Assembly (NCBI RefSeq): GCF_002775205.1 | Contig: NC_036447.1 | Coordinates: forward strand, 3,088,501 to 3,152,500 | DNA from: Xiphophorus maculatus | Taxonomy: Eukaryota > Chordata > Actinopteri > Cyprinodontiformes > Poeciliidae | Direction of reading: 5' to 3' | Length of the DNA: 64,000 nt | Shown: positions 22,217 through 43,100 of the stretch, one piece after another | Layout of the letters: each line of letters starts with the position of its first letter | How positions within the stretch are numbered: the first letter of the stretch is position 1 | Notes under the pieces: model-generated | Told to the model about the DNA's origin: nothing | Database searches by the model: none | What the model saw: only the letters and a program-made list of their open reading frames with translations | Program-made: the position numbers and the translations under genes

Positions 22217-24480
22217 GTGACTGAAGGTTCAGGCCTGAGTCCATCACTACACTCAGATTTCAGGCCTGATTTCTAGTTTCTAGCTGTAATAACTGAACCA
22301 GAGAATGGATCTTCCAGATATAGATGTCTTTATATCACAATTAATAGAGACGGTGATCTCCATTGCCCTCATTGTGACACCAATAGCACCATTTGACTGG
22401 ATCTCTGTTGAATTAGGTCAGTCATAAAAGCACAAGGGTGACGCGGTCACTTCTGGATACATTGGTGAAAAGTGTTTTGGATTACTACTCAAGATAACTT
22501 CTAAGACTTGAAAATCTGGTTGATTGAAAGGAAAATATAAGTATTTTTCTGTATTTTCATGTCTTTAAATGTCTTCAGATGAAATCCTAAAATCTTTGAG
22601 CTGAGATAAACTCCTTCCAGGTATGCATGGGCCTCCAAATTACTCAATCCAGAAAGCAGGAAGGACTGTCAGCCACCCTCAGCTCCTAAAACTGAGGAAT
22701 GTCTGTGTAACGACCAAATGATACCACAGCGCCATCTACAGGTTGCAGTTGGAGCATCTAGAAAGGATTTCCACTAACAGCTTTGAAAACGTCTAATAAA
22801 TTTGTTAAAATACAGATTTTTAGAGATATATTTCTTTTAATTAAAAAAAACACCAATAGTCACATTTAGAAGTATTCTGCAGTGTTTAGGACTTCAGAGG
22901 AAGTGAAGGTGTTGGGTTGAAGGAGGGGTGCCAAGCCCTCCTCATGTATGCACAGTGCTCTCTTTACTCCAAACCAAATGCACACCTCCTCCCGAGCCAT
23001 GTGTCCCAGCTGAGAAGAAGAGACGTATTTTTGCAGAAAATTTGGATGCGTTTTCAGACAAAGCATGATTTCACAACAGATTTTAAGTTGGACTGAGTTT
23101 TACCGTATGGTTTGTGGTGGCAGAAATCTAACAATTTCTGAAATGGTAGATTTTATCTTGATTAAATTGTGTTTAACAACAAAACACAATTAGTGTAATC
23201 AACTTTACCATAGATGTCACATCTTTGGATGTTTTTAATGTATGTTTTTCAAATACAAATTGCTTTTAACTTGTAAAACTGTAAATAATGTTCGGTCTTT
23301 TTTCACTAATTCATATCTTACAATAGAGTGAAAAAATATTTCCCACTAAGGGTTAACAAAATATGCGTGCAATCTAATAAAAAATATACTGATAGAATAA
23401 AAACAAAGTTGATTTGTGAAGTATTTGGATTCTATGAAAATTACAATGTTTTTTAAAGAGCAATGAGGAAAATAATCTCTATTGGCTTTGACTGAGTGCA
23501 TTTGGATTGATGACATCACAAGAGGCACCAGAATCAAGAAAATAAGCTGACATAGTAGACACTACAAAAAGAATATAAATAAATGTCTTTAAAGGATTAA
23601 TTTGATTAAAAAGGTAAGTCAAGATGAAAAAAAGAGATAAAAATTGACCAAAAAGAACCCTGACTATTTACTCATTGCTATTTTGTACATTTTAGGTATT
23701 TTTAATGTTGTAAACAATGTTTTCATACCAACTAATCATCAAGTCATACCCGGTGAACACATAAAAAAGCAAAAACTAAACCTAGTGCAAACGTTTAGCA
23801 CTAAAACATTTAGTACAAACACGGTTTGCACTAAACATGCAACTTAGAAGTGCTTTACAGAACAATAACAGAAAATATTTTTGGCACTTGCAGCATTTAT
23901 TCAACAGTCGCACGACGTGAAGAAGGAAAGAGAGAGAAGGGAAGACATGCAGGAATCAAGCTGTTCTATCACATAAAAAGCCCAAACCAAACTACAAAAA
24001 GTCAGGAGAAGAATTATTCCAAGGGTTAAAAGGCCTTGTAGTTTCAATACAATGTAACTATAACAAGAACAAGTCTTAGAACAAACGAATGAGTGCATTT
24101 CTTTAAAAATAAAATGTAAATGAAAAAGTTTACATTTAGAAAATCTATGAAAAAAACAAGGAATGATTCGATCTCCAAGTAAGAGGCAGAATTAAATGTA
24201 ATTTGAGGCCCATTTTGGAAAATCTGGAGACAATTAAGACTTTTAAAAGCCTTTAAGTTCGAATTTAGCAAATTAAATGATGTCACTGGAAACATGCACA
24301 CGCGGGGGAGCTTTTTGTTGAATTGGTAGATTTTATTTCTATTAAAAAGTGTTTTCACAACAAAAACAGTAGACAAAACAGAATACAGAGCATTTTACAT
24401 GTGACAAACTACATCTAAAGTTTCCTCTGATTTATTTGACAGAAACATCTGGTTCGTATCTTTAAAATAATTCTTTATTA
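22217..24480. other. Gene-free spacer upstream of anp32b
   Basis: No conserved coding exon was recognised. The stretch is AT-rich with more LINE-like text at 22217-22320 ('gtgactgaaggttcaggcctgagtc'). The short ORFs here look random. Confidence 0.5.
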
Positions 24481-24499
24481 TTTAGACATTTGAACTTCT

Positions 24500-24803
24500 T
24501 CGCAGAAACCAGCTGCACCAGAGATCCATTTCATGGGGGCCGCGTCATGTTTTCTGACTGCATTGCCCCTTTCAGAGGCGATGGGCGGTTCGGAGCGGAG
24601 GGGGGCGCTGTTGAGCATATATTTTGTTTCAGTCCCGTTTCCCTCCATGGTTTCCCCTTCTCTCCGACTAACTTAGCGTTCGGCTCACTTCATTACACAG
24701 CCCTATATTCTCCCTCCATAAGGGGCATCTCTGCCGTTTAGGACTGAAGATCCCAGCAGAACCCGAGAGAGAGGAAAAAGTTTCACTTCCACGGGGGGAA
24801 AAG
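24500..24803 (+). promoter_or_regulatory. anp32b: anp32b promoter and 5' UTR, start of a CpG-rich stretch
   Basis: CG-rich DNA directly before the start codon at 24804, continuing past exon 1 to about 25260. It lies between AT-rich repeats, as expected of a housekeeping vertebrate promoter. I see no clear TATA box. Confidence 0.6.
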
Positions 24804-34019
<9,216 letters not shown>

Positions 34020-34660
34020 ACTGAAAACGAGAGCCTACCGAGTTTTTCCCTCTTTGACCCCCTCACAAACCCGAACGTCCACCCTCCAACTCGCACCGCC
34101 TTTTTAAACCGTGTCAACTTGCCCTTCCTGTTCCTCCCCCCAGCACTGCGCTCTTTTTACGAGCAAGACTGTACCGACGGGTGGGCCGAGTGGAGCTGCC
34201 CCCTTCCACAATCCCCATCTTTAATTTTTTTTTCTTCTTCTCCTTCCTCCCACACCAAGGAACTGAGAGCCACCTAACGCCCCCACTTCGCTCCCACCCG
34301 CAACCCTAGAGGTTCTCAGGCAGCCGACCACTCAGCATTCCACATTTCCACTGTCCATCCCTCTTTATGTATTCCCGTGTGAGGACTTTGGGACTGGTAT
34401 CTAGTTTTGGGTCTGTGTTTTTAATATTTTGTTGGATTAATTTTTTTCCTTCTATTTTTTTTTGTTGTTGTTGGGTTTATTATTTCCCTATTTTTTTTCT
34501 GTTATTTTTTCCCAATAAAATTATTGCTATAGCAGCTGTGCAACCAGCAGGCCATGGTTTTTAGTGTGGCGGCCTGTTGCACAAATCAAGGTTGTAGCTA
34601 CATTTTTACTTTCTGTATGACAAAAAAACAACTTTGTAAATAAAATGTTAACATTTTTGG
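34020..34660 (+). terminator. anp32b: anp32b 3' UTR with poly(A) signals
   Basis: C- and T-rich sequence follows the stop. AATAAA occurs at 34514-34519, and a second possible signal near 34640. There is no coding potential. Confidence 0.6.
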
Positions 34661-34934
34661 CTTTTCTGCTGTCTTTAAAATTAATAAGATTACAGATAGG
34701 ATCAGTTTTCATTCAATAACATTGAATGAAAAGATAGAAAAGCGTTTAAATACATTTTTAAAAGGTGGGGGTGTAATTCAAATATTTTTAAAAGCGTTAA
34801 ATCAATGTTATTCCCTGAGCAGAAACATACCTGAAGTTACTTTGATTATCTGGTGCATCTTGGACAAATCCTTTAATCTGCCATAGCAACCATTCAGGGA
34901 GCGGAAGTGCATGGAAAGGCGTTGGCCAGGCTAA

Positions 34935-35167
34935 TCAATAAGCCGACATCAGTGTGGCAAGTGGCCGATAAACGTCCTTTTCTATGGCTTCTTGGCATTT
35001 TTCAAGTCCTGCTGATGATACTAAACCAGAGGTGATTGAGATCTGCTAGATGATCAAAGGTGGTGTGGGTAAATCGCATGATATAAAAAAATAGACGTTA
35101 GCCCTTCATTTGTCCCAACAGCGGCCTTACCAGTTGGTGTTTTCTTTACTCGTGTACCAGCCGCCAT
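34935..35167 (-). CDS. Candidate small gene or gene remnant, unidentified, two exons
   Basis: Minus exon 35131-35167 starts with ATG in ATAATGG context (MAAGTRVKKTPT) and ends at a good donor ACTG|GTAAGG. A 110-bp intron follows, with acceptor GGTTTAG at 35021. The second exon (34935-35020) continues in phase: V, SSAGLEKCQEAIEKDVYRPL, ATLMSAY, stop. That gives 40 residues. After the TGA the same frame stays open to a strong donor (TTCAG|GTATGT near 34832), so a longer reading frame may have been broken. I do not recognise the family. A perfect NRF1 palindrome is 33 bp upstream of the ATG. It may instead be a non-coding transcript, a pseudogene or chance. Confidence 0.35.
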
Positions 35168-35199
35168 TATAACCAAGGGACTTTCCTAGCACTTGTCAG

Positions 35200-35211
35200 T
35201 GCGCATGCGCA
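35200..35211 (-). promoter_or_regulatory. NRF1-type palindrome TGCGCATGCGCA
   Basis: Perfect 12-bp match to the NRF1 consensus, 33 bp upstream of the candidate ATG at 35167 on the minus strand. NRF1 sites are typical of core promoters of ubiquitously expressed genes. Confidence 0.6.
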
Positions 35212-37129
35212 AACAACGGCGCTAAGTGCAGCAAAAGTAGCTAGGTAGCGAGTTACCTCCAATTTTTAGCCTTAGGTTTTCTCTTAAACGTAAGAAAGGG
35301 TATAAAAAGTAAGGGGGCTGTACCAAATAAGACAAAAACGTATCACTTTCAAACGGAATGTAACAGAGTTAACATATTTATAAATAAAAGTTTAGCATTT
35401 TGGTCATTTTCATGCTGAGAAAGAGCCTAATATGTTGACTTTTTACAAGTGTACTTTAAGAAAGGGCTGCAAAAACACCGTAAATTGCGGAAAAGTATGA
35501 GATTATGACAATATGTAGGAATTGTTTGTCAGAGTCATAAAAACCAATTGAAGCAGACGAGTGTGAAGGTTTTGTCCATGAAATGGGACACAAGAATCCA
35601 GCAAAACGTGACGGATTATTCAAGATATAAACTGATTCATTAAAACAAAAATGTTGGCCACAGAGGATAAAGATCACATTTTAACTGTTTTGTTGCAACA
35701 TCCTGCTATGTGCTGACGGGACACTGGCTCATTCGTTGAGTTTAGCAGCACATGTAACCCTTTGCTGACCATACATGATTCTCTGCATGAAAATAAAGAA
35801 GAGAGAAACAGTCTTCTTATATCCTGCATGGATATTCAAGTATTGCATTGAGTGTCCTAAAGAAGGTTGAACCTGAGAATTTAAATCAATAAATGGGTCG
35901 GAATAAACAGGACATAAAATTAGTTAAAAGCAACCAAAGTCTAACAAATTTTTAAAAGATTACAGGAAAAATCATTTTATTACTCTTATTTTTGTGGTTT
36001 AAAACTTTTGTTTGGTGCCATTTAGTAATCAATTCCCTGAATAAAAATCAGTTAAAAACAGAAAAACTTAGAATATTTGTTTTGTATGCATTTGCTGCAA
36101 TCCAGTGTCTTAAAACATGTAAAAAAATTACCAAGGATGACAAAAAATATAGTTACGGTATATTAAATAAATTAGAACAGATTATGTATTCCTCATTTAC
36201 TAGATTAAAATCTTAAATTACATTTAAAATTATATTAAGCAGTTTTAGCTCACATTTCTGTATTGAAATTGTTTTTTAATTGGTCTGATGTAATTTTCTA
36301 ATCCTAAAAATGTGTGTTTTCATTGGCTGTAAGCAGAAAATCATGATTGAGACATCCCTGCTATTGTTACTTAAACCTCATCAGGAGCTTATTGTTCTTT
36401 GCAGATTTAGTGTTTTACCTTAAAACTCTCAAAATAAAAAAAGATACCCAGCAAAAATGAAAGGAGACAATCATAAGTCATTAACTTTTTCACAGCAAAA
36501 AAATAAAAACAGCATTTGGTTCATTTTCATCTTCATATATTTGCCAAATAAATCACATCCGGGGATTCAAATTCCTGATTAAAATGTGTATTCCCTGCCC
36601 ACATTTTGAAATAAATATAAAAATTAGGGTTAAAACTCATACATGGCATCAGTTTCAGATTTTGTGTACACATTAAAATGAATCTGCTTCCAGACGATTT
36701 CAAAATAAAAGCTGGAATAAAGCGATCTGCGGCTTATAGAAAGGCAGAGCTCGGGTTCAACAGGCAGGTCATTCGTTTAGCTCTTTCACATTCATTCACT
36801 TACAGCAGTTTAAATACAGGAGAAAAGTTTTTTAAATCAAGCACAAAAAATAAATTCAGCGTTTTCGGCTCAGGCTCAAACATCTGTTAAAAAAAAGCTA
36901 AAAATATTACAGTAAACTTGCATAGCAGTGAAGTGTATAAAAGAAATGGGGCAAAGGTAAGAAGTTTATGTACACAAACAAAGAATATGTGCACCAAGTG
37001 TTGGCTGCAAGTCGAGGTTTGAGTCTCGGGAGAGCCAGGAAGTTTTAAAGAACGAGGCGTTTCTGATTCCGAGATCTGAGCCGGAGTGTCCCGCTCAGCG
37101 CCGTGGGGAAACCGGGACGCTCGTAAAAG
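35212..37129. other. Spacer and probable coro2a 3' UTR
   Basis: No coding exon was seen. The part next to 37130 should be the coro2a 3' UTR. TTTATT (AATAAA on minus) occurs near 35975, but I cannot say which signal is used. Confidence 0.4.
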
Positions 37130-40100
37130 TTAGCTCTGCGTCTGGGAGTTCTTGATGTTCTTAATCTCCAGCTCGAGCTGCTTGACGCGCACCTCCCTCT
37201 GGTTGAGGAGCTCCCTCAGCCGCCGGATCTCCTCCTGCTGCTTCAGGAACTTCAGACGCAGCTGCAGGTACACAGAAAACATGAGGGAGAGCGAAAGGAT
37301 GTTTTACCCACAGTGGGAATGAAGTGAATCTCTGAAGTTGAAAGATTTCGAGTAAATCAAGTGTCAACAAAAGGCAAAAAAGCCACAGCAAAAGTTATAC
37401 CAACATGTGATGCTAAAACGGACGTTATGCTAAAACTGCTAGCATAATGGAAGTTATGCTAAAGTTGCTAGCATGACTTCTGTTTTAGCACTGACACCTG
37501 TATCATTTCTGCATGCGCTACAAAATGTTAAGTACTTCCATGTCATTCTGAAAATGTAGGTTTACAAAGCATAACATTTATTCTTTATATTAATTAGGCA
37601 ACAGAGTATTAAGTTTATCCTAAGGAAAAAATGACAAGAAAGTCATAAAATTATGTGATATTACGAGAACGTTGAACGAGAATGATGTCGTAGTATTACA
37701 AGAATAGTCATGATATATTATGTATACTCCTTACAATATGACCATTCTCATATTTTTATATTAGTCATAAGACTATTCTCATAATATCACTTTATTCTCA
37801 AAATTATAACTTTATTCTCAAATGACTATTCTCAATTTTAGGACTTTATACTTCTTAATTTTCTTAGTGTAGCTTAAATACTCTTACTACTTGCTATAAG
37901 AGAACTTGTTTTCCCAGACAATGTCATAATTCCCTTAATTAACATTATTTATTATGATTTAGTTTGAAGATTCTGTAGAAAACTGTGTACTGGACTGATA
38001 GGATTGTAAGGTATATTTACTCCTTAATGTGCCCTCTGGTGGACTCATCACGAATAAGAGAAAAACTATTTTTATAATAATCACATTTTTTACGAGATTA
38101 GCTGTACAGCACTATAAAAACTATAATCGGTGCAGATGAATGCTCAACATTTAGAAATGTAAAGTGAAGTATAACTATGTGTTTTCAGGCTGGTTCTAAG
38201 TGTGTTTGGATATTAAACGCACCTCGCTTTCTGTCCTGGGAGGCGAGCAAAGTGCCAGGTCCTCCCCGTTGATCACAGGCGTTTGACTGCGGTCGTCTTC
38301 AACCTGGTCGCTCGTTTCTTTGGCTTCCTGTTGGTCCTGAATGTAGGAGAGCTGCAGCACCCCCGGCCGGCTCCGGGACCTGCGAGCGTCCACCGAGTTG
38401 GCCAGCGCTTTCGTCTCTGATGGAGGCTCCATCAGTTCACTCCCGGGCTTCAGAGACATGAGAATCGGTCCTAAACGGTTAAGACCAGGAGAACTATGAG
38501 CATTGATCTGATTAGATAATTAGCTGAATAAGAATGAGGCTGACCTTTATCGACCCCACTGAGCCACTCGTCTGCAGTCAGAGCTGGTCTGTTACTTGCC
38601 GTCATCGGATAGATGTCTTCCTGGTACGACTCAGACTAAAACAACAAAACAGGCAGAATAAATGAAACCCAAAACACAGATGTTTCTCTGATAATTTATG
38701 TGATGCATTTGAGGTCTGTGTAAATCTGAGCGCTCTCACCCTGCGGGGTACGATCATGGAAACGGGCTCAATGAGACTCTTGACTGTCACCACTTTGTAG
38801 AACCTGAAAACCTCACATGAGCTGACATCCAGGCCTCTCTTAGGCATCACACCTGCAGAACAACAACAACACTAACAAATTCAGGACAGCAGCTTTACTC
38901 CCAATAACATCTGCTTATTAATTTAGATTAGTGCTGAAGCGATCAATCATGATGAATTGATGATTGAAATAATCAACTAATTTTGTAATCGATTAATTGT
39001 TAACTGGAATATACAGAAAAAAGGCCATTTGCTGAAAGAACACACCGAGAAGTAATTAAACCAATACTATACAAAATATATACATTTTGCTCATATTTAG
39101 CACCTTTTTCTATTCAATTATTAATCAGTTAACCAAAAATAATCAACAGATCAGCCTTACACTGTACTGATATTAAGTATTTGTTAGAAGTATTTTATTT
39201 AGTTGAAGATGCATCCTTTGCTACATTCACTAAAGGAATCCTTTATTATTCCATTTTAGGGAATAAAATGCTTCATTTTTAAAAATAAAGGAATTCAGTT
39301 ACTTATATGCATATTTAGTTTGCTTGCTAAATATTTAGTAAGCAACCTAAGTATTTAATTTGAAAAATAAATATTTAGCTCAGACAAACATTTAGTTGGG
39401 AAAGAAATAATCAATCAAGTTTATTTGTGTAGCAGATTTCAGCACAAGGCAGTTCGAAGTGATAACATCATAAAAATTCAAATTCACAAAATCATACAAG
39501 ACACCACACACTCAACAATTGAGAAAATCAGTAAACATTACAATTTGTCAACTTTCATCTTTACTTGGCACTTAACTAAATATTTAATTTGAAGTTTAAA
39601 TATCTAGCTTGTGAATTAAATATTTAGTTTGGAACACATTAAAACATTTTGAAAATATATACTTCCTCCATTTTCCACCCATATGTTTTTCACCATGCTA
39701 AATAAAGCCAATTATTGCTGATAATTTTTTACTTTGTAACAAACGATGGCACCCAATACGACTCTTATTGGACCAAGCAATGTTTTTTCTTTTCCAACCA
39801 CCTGTCAAAGGTGAATTTAATAAATATTCTTATGCTTAGCAGCGAACTCTGACAGTTTACTGGTGAAGATTTACGTCTCCCAACGTGAGCCTGTTTACAG
39901 CACGACCTGATTTGGTTATTCAAATAAGCAGCTTCATTTGCACAGCAGCTTTGCTTACAGGTGCCAAAGAGTCAACACCGCCTGGAAACTGCGAGGCTTG
40001 AGAAGTTGGAATGCGTTCCTTACCCATTCCTTTCTGAGGCGTGTGTGAGCGGTACTCCATCAGGTACTGGATGTACGGTTTTTCTGAGCTGATCTCATAG

Positions 40101-43100
40101 TACCTGATGCTTCCGTCCCCCTAAAAACAACAGAAAACTTGCAACTTTTTAAGGAATTTAACACTAGATGTGATTTTTGTCTGGATTTATGAGTCTTGCC
40201 TTCCCAGCAAGGTAGAGCATGTGTGTGTCAGGATCGTAGAACGGGAACAGAAGACCTGAGGAGCCATCCAGGTTCTCCTCCAATAAAGGCGTCGACAGGT
40301 CGTCCTGGAAACCAACGAAGATTAAAACATCGATTAAAAAAACCCAACATGAAAGTCATGTAAACAGACAGGAAAATCCACTCTGATATCAAAACACGAC
40401 CAGTTTAATCCATGGAATTAAAAACCAAGAGCTCAATCCCTAATCCACACTTTGCCTGTGCACAGCATTAGTTTGGCCACTAGATGGCAGAGTTGTGTTT
40501 AACACAGCAGCTCCACATTAAGGATTTTAAAACAAACTAAATCTGCATCTTCAGAAGAAAAATGCTAAATAAATCTAGATCCCAGAGAGTTTATTATTAG
40601 AAGAGAAAAAAAGTGCATGTTCTGCATTAATGTTTGATTTATTTTTGTACCATTTCAGTTTCACTCACCTGATCCCACAGGACAATCTGCCGACTGTTGT
40701 AGCGTGAAGTGCCTGATGTGAAGATCATCTTCATGTTTCCTAAAATCAGCACCTTACTGGCTTTGTGTGTCTTGCAGCTTCCTTCCTGCAAATAAACACA
40801 AAGCTCAGGGTAAATCAAAAGTAGGAAATTCAGTTGCATTTAAAACTCAATGTCATTACTTTACATTTATATATATTTTTATATATTTAAATAGAGACAG
40901 CACTGTGCAAAACTCTTAAGCCAAAGCTTATATCTTTGTTTGTGTCAAAGCAACACTTTCTTTCAATCCTTTAGACTTTGGTTGCTTCTTTTAGATCACT
41001 TGTTTGCCCAGTCCTTGTAAATAATCACATGTATTTGAAATATGATACACAATCCATGAATTTAGATGCATAATCCTGCAGCTGCTTGCAGCACTCGGCT
41101 TTTGGCTTTTTTAGGAATCGCCTTCATGCAGCTAAAATACAGTTTCCTCTCTGTGAAACCTTACCATCTTTATTATTTTTATTTGATACGAATGAAGAAA
41201 CTGGAACAGGTTAGTGATAAAGAGTCCCAAGTCTAGGTATTTTTGAAATGATAAGAATCAGCTTTATGCAGCCAGTTTTTAAAAATCACAATTGTGCAAA
41301 CAGTTTGGTTTGCACAGCTTGCAAAACTGCGTGACAGTGGACCTTTGCCTGTTCGTGGTTCAGTAGTCATGGATTTTTCTGTTGAACGCAACTCCAGAGC
41401 TTGGGAAGCTGAAATTCCTGAAACGCTACTTGAAACGCTGTTTGCTGGTGTTTGCAAAGCAGCCAATCCAGGAGCAGCATTTATTTTCCTTGGCGTTGAT
41501 TGACTGAACCATCAAGAGTGGAAATAAGGAAGACTGAGGATGCTAGCTTCTGCTGTAATGCTCAAATGGTCTCCACTGTGTGTCTTAATGCATCTTTAGG
41601 TATATTTGTTGTTTGGACTATTAAAATAGGCATTTAGGCAGAACTGAATATAAAGCCCAGTTTTAGTCAAAAACACACTAAAAGTTCCTTAATTTCAAAG
41701 TAAAATGAGAAAGTTCTTTTTCAATCGACACCAACATTCAGAACAATACGGCTTATGTAAAAAAAAACAACTAATATCTATTTGACTCCTGCTGGTGAGC
41801 CCGAGGTCTGTGGCGCCGAGTTGGGATCCGGCCCAGGACAAAAGGTGTCAGTTTTGGCCGCGTGGTGCTGAAACTGCTGGGAGGAAGGGAAAAGAGAGGA
41901 GGGGAATCTCCCGCTTTGGCTGGGCTGTGAGGTCACCGCACAGCAAAATAAAGAGCCATAGTTCTACACGTTGAAAAATAAATATTCTGCAGCCAAACAA
42001 ACCTGCTCAGAAGAACCATTTACAACAGGTGTGAGAGAAACAAGTGAAAGATACCGCCAGTGGTGGAAAAGAGCAAGAGATAATTCAAATGAGGTGTGGG
42101 ATTTCCCCTCCTCTGTGTAGGGAAATGTCGGGTACCTGAGTAGATCATAGGAAACCGATCAGATCCGACACAGGAGGAGCGGCTGCAGAAAAACGATACA
42201 AAGCGGTTCTGATGGTGTCTGCTGTGGCTGGTTGAAACTGGGCTGAAATGGTGCGGCTTTTCTGAAATAATTTTAGGCTCTTCTTCTGGTCTAAGAGACT
42301 TCTAAAAATGTGTATTTTCTACATTTAAGGAGCAAAAAGATTTAACATGACACTTGCATGGCCCTCTCTACGTTACTCCCCAGAAATGCTGAATTGGACA
42401 CAAAGCAGTTGTTTCGAGAGATTACAAGTCTGCACCAAATTTCATAAACCTCAGTGAAATCTGGGGAGGAGGCTGATTGTTTGAAATGTTTAACGCGGCG
42501 CTGTGGATGCATCGAGGAAGGAAGTTTAATCAAATACGATTTGGTGAAAGCTGAGAGTGGTTATGTCATCATCAGTCTATACTGATGACATGAAGCTGTA
42601 TGAAATATGGAGCAGGGCCACCCTGGTCCACTTTCACATTCCATTATTTTCAGAGATGTTTTGTACAGTAAAGACCTTTTAAAACTGTCTGTAAAAATGC
42701 TAAATGAATAATATTTTACCTGCAGCATATTCCCTGAGCGCGCCTCCATCAGCCGGATCTTCCTGTCCCTGCAGGTGGTGGCCAGGAGGCTCCCATCCGT
42801 GTTGAAAGACATGGACAAGACAACGTCTGTGTGGTGCTTGATGGTCCGGACGGGGTTCTTTATCACCTGCTCTGGAGAGTCCAGGTTCCAGATCATCACC
42901 TGGAGGAATAGATGCACATTCATTAGAAAAATCTTTCTTTATCTTTCTGGAGAAACTGGGACATTGTTTGAGTAAATTTGTTTAATTCTACAATATTTTG
43001 CCAAAAAATTAAAAAAATTGTCTCAGTGCTGCCCTCTTTGGGTTGAACAAAGGCTACTGCAGCTTAATTTTCCTATTGGTCACAAGAGTAAAGGTTGATG

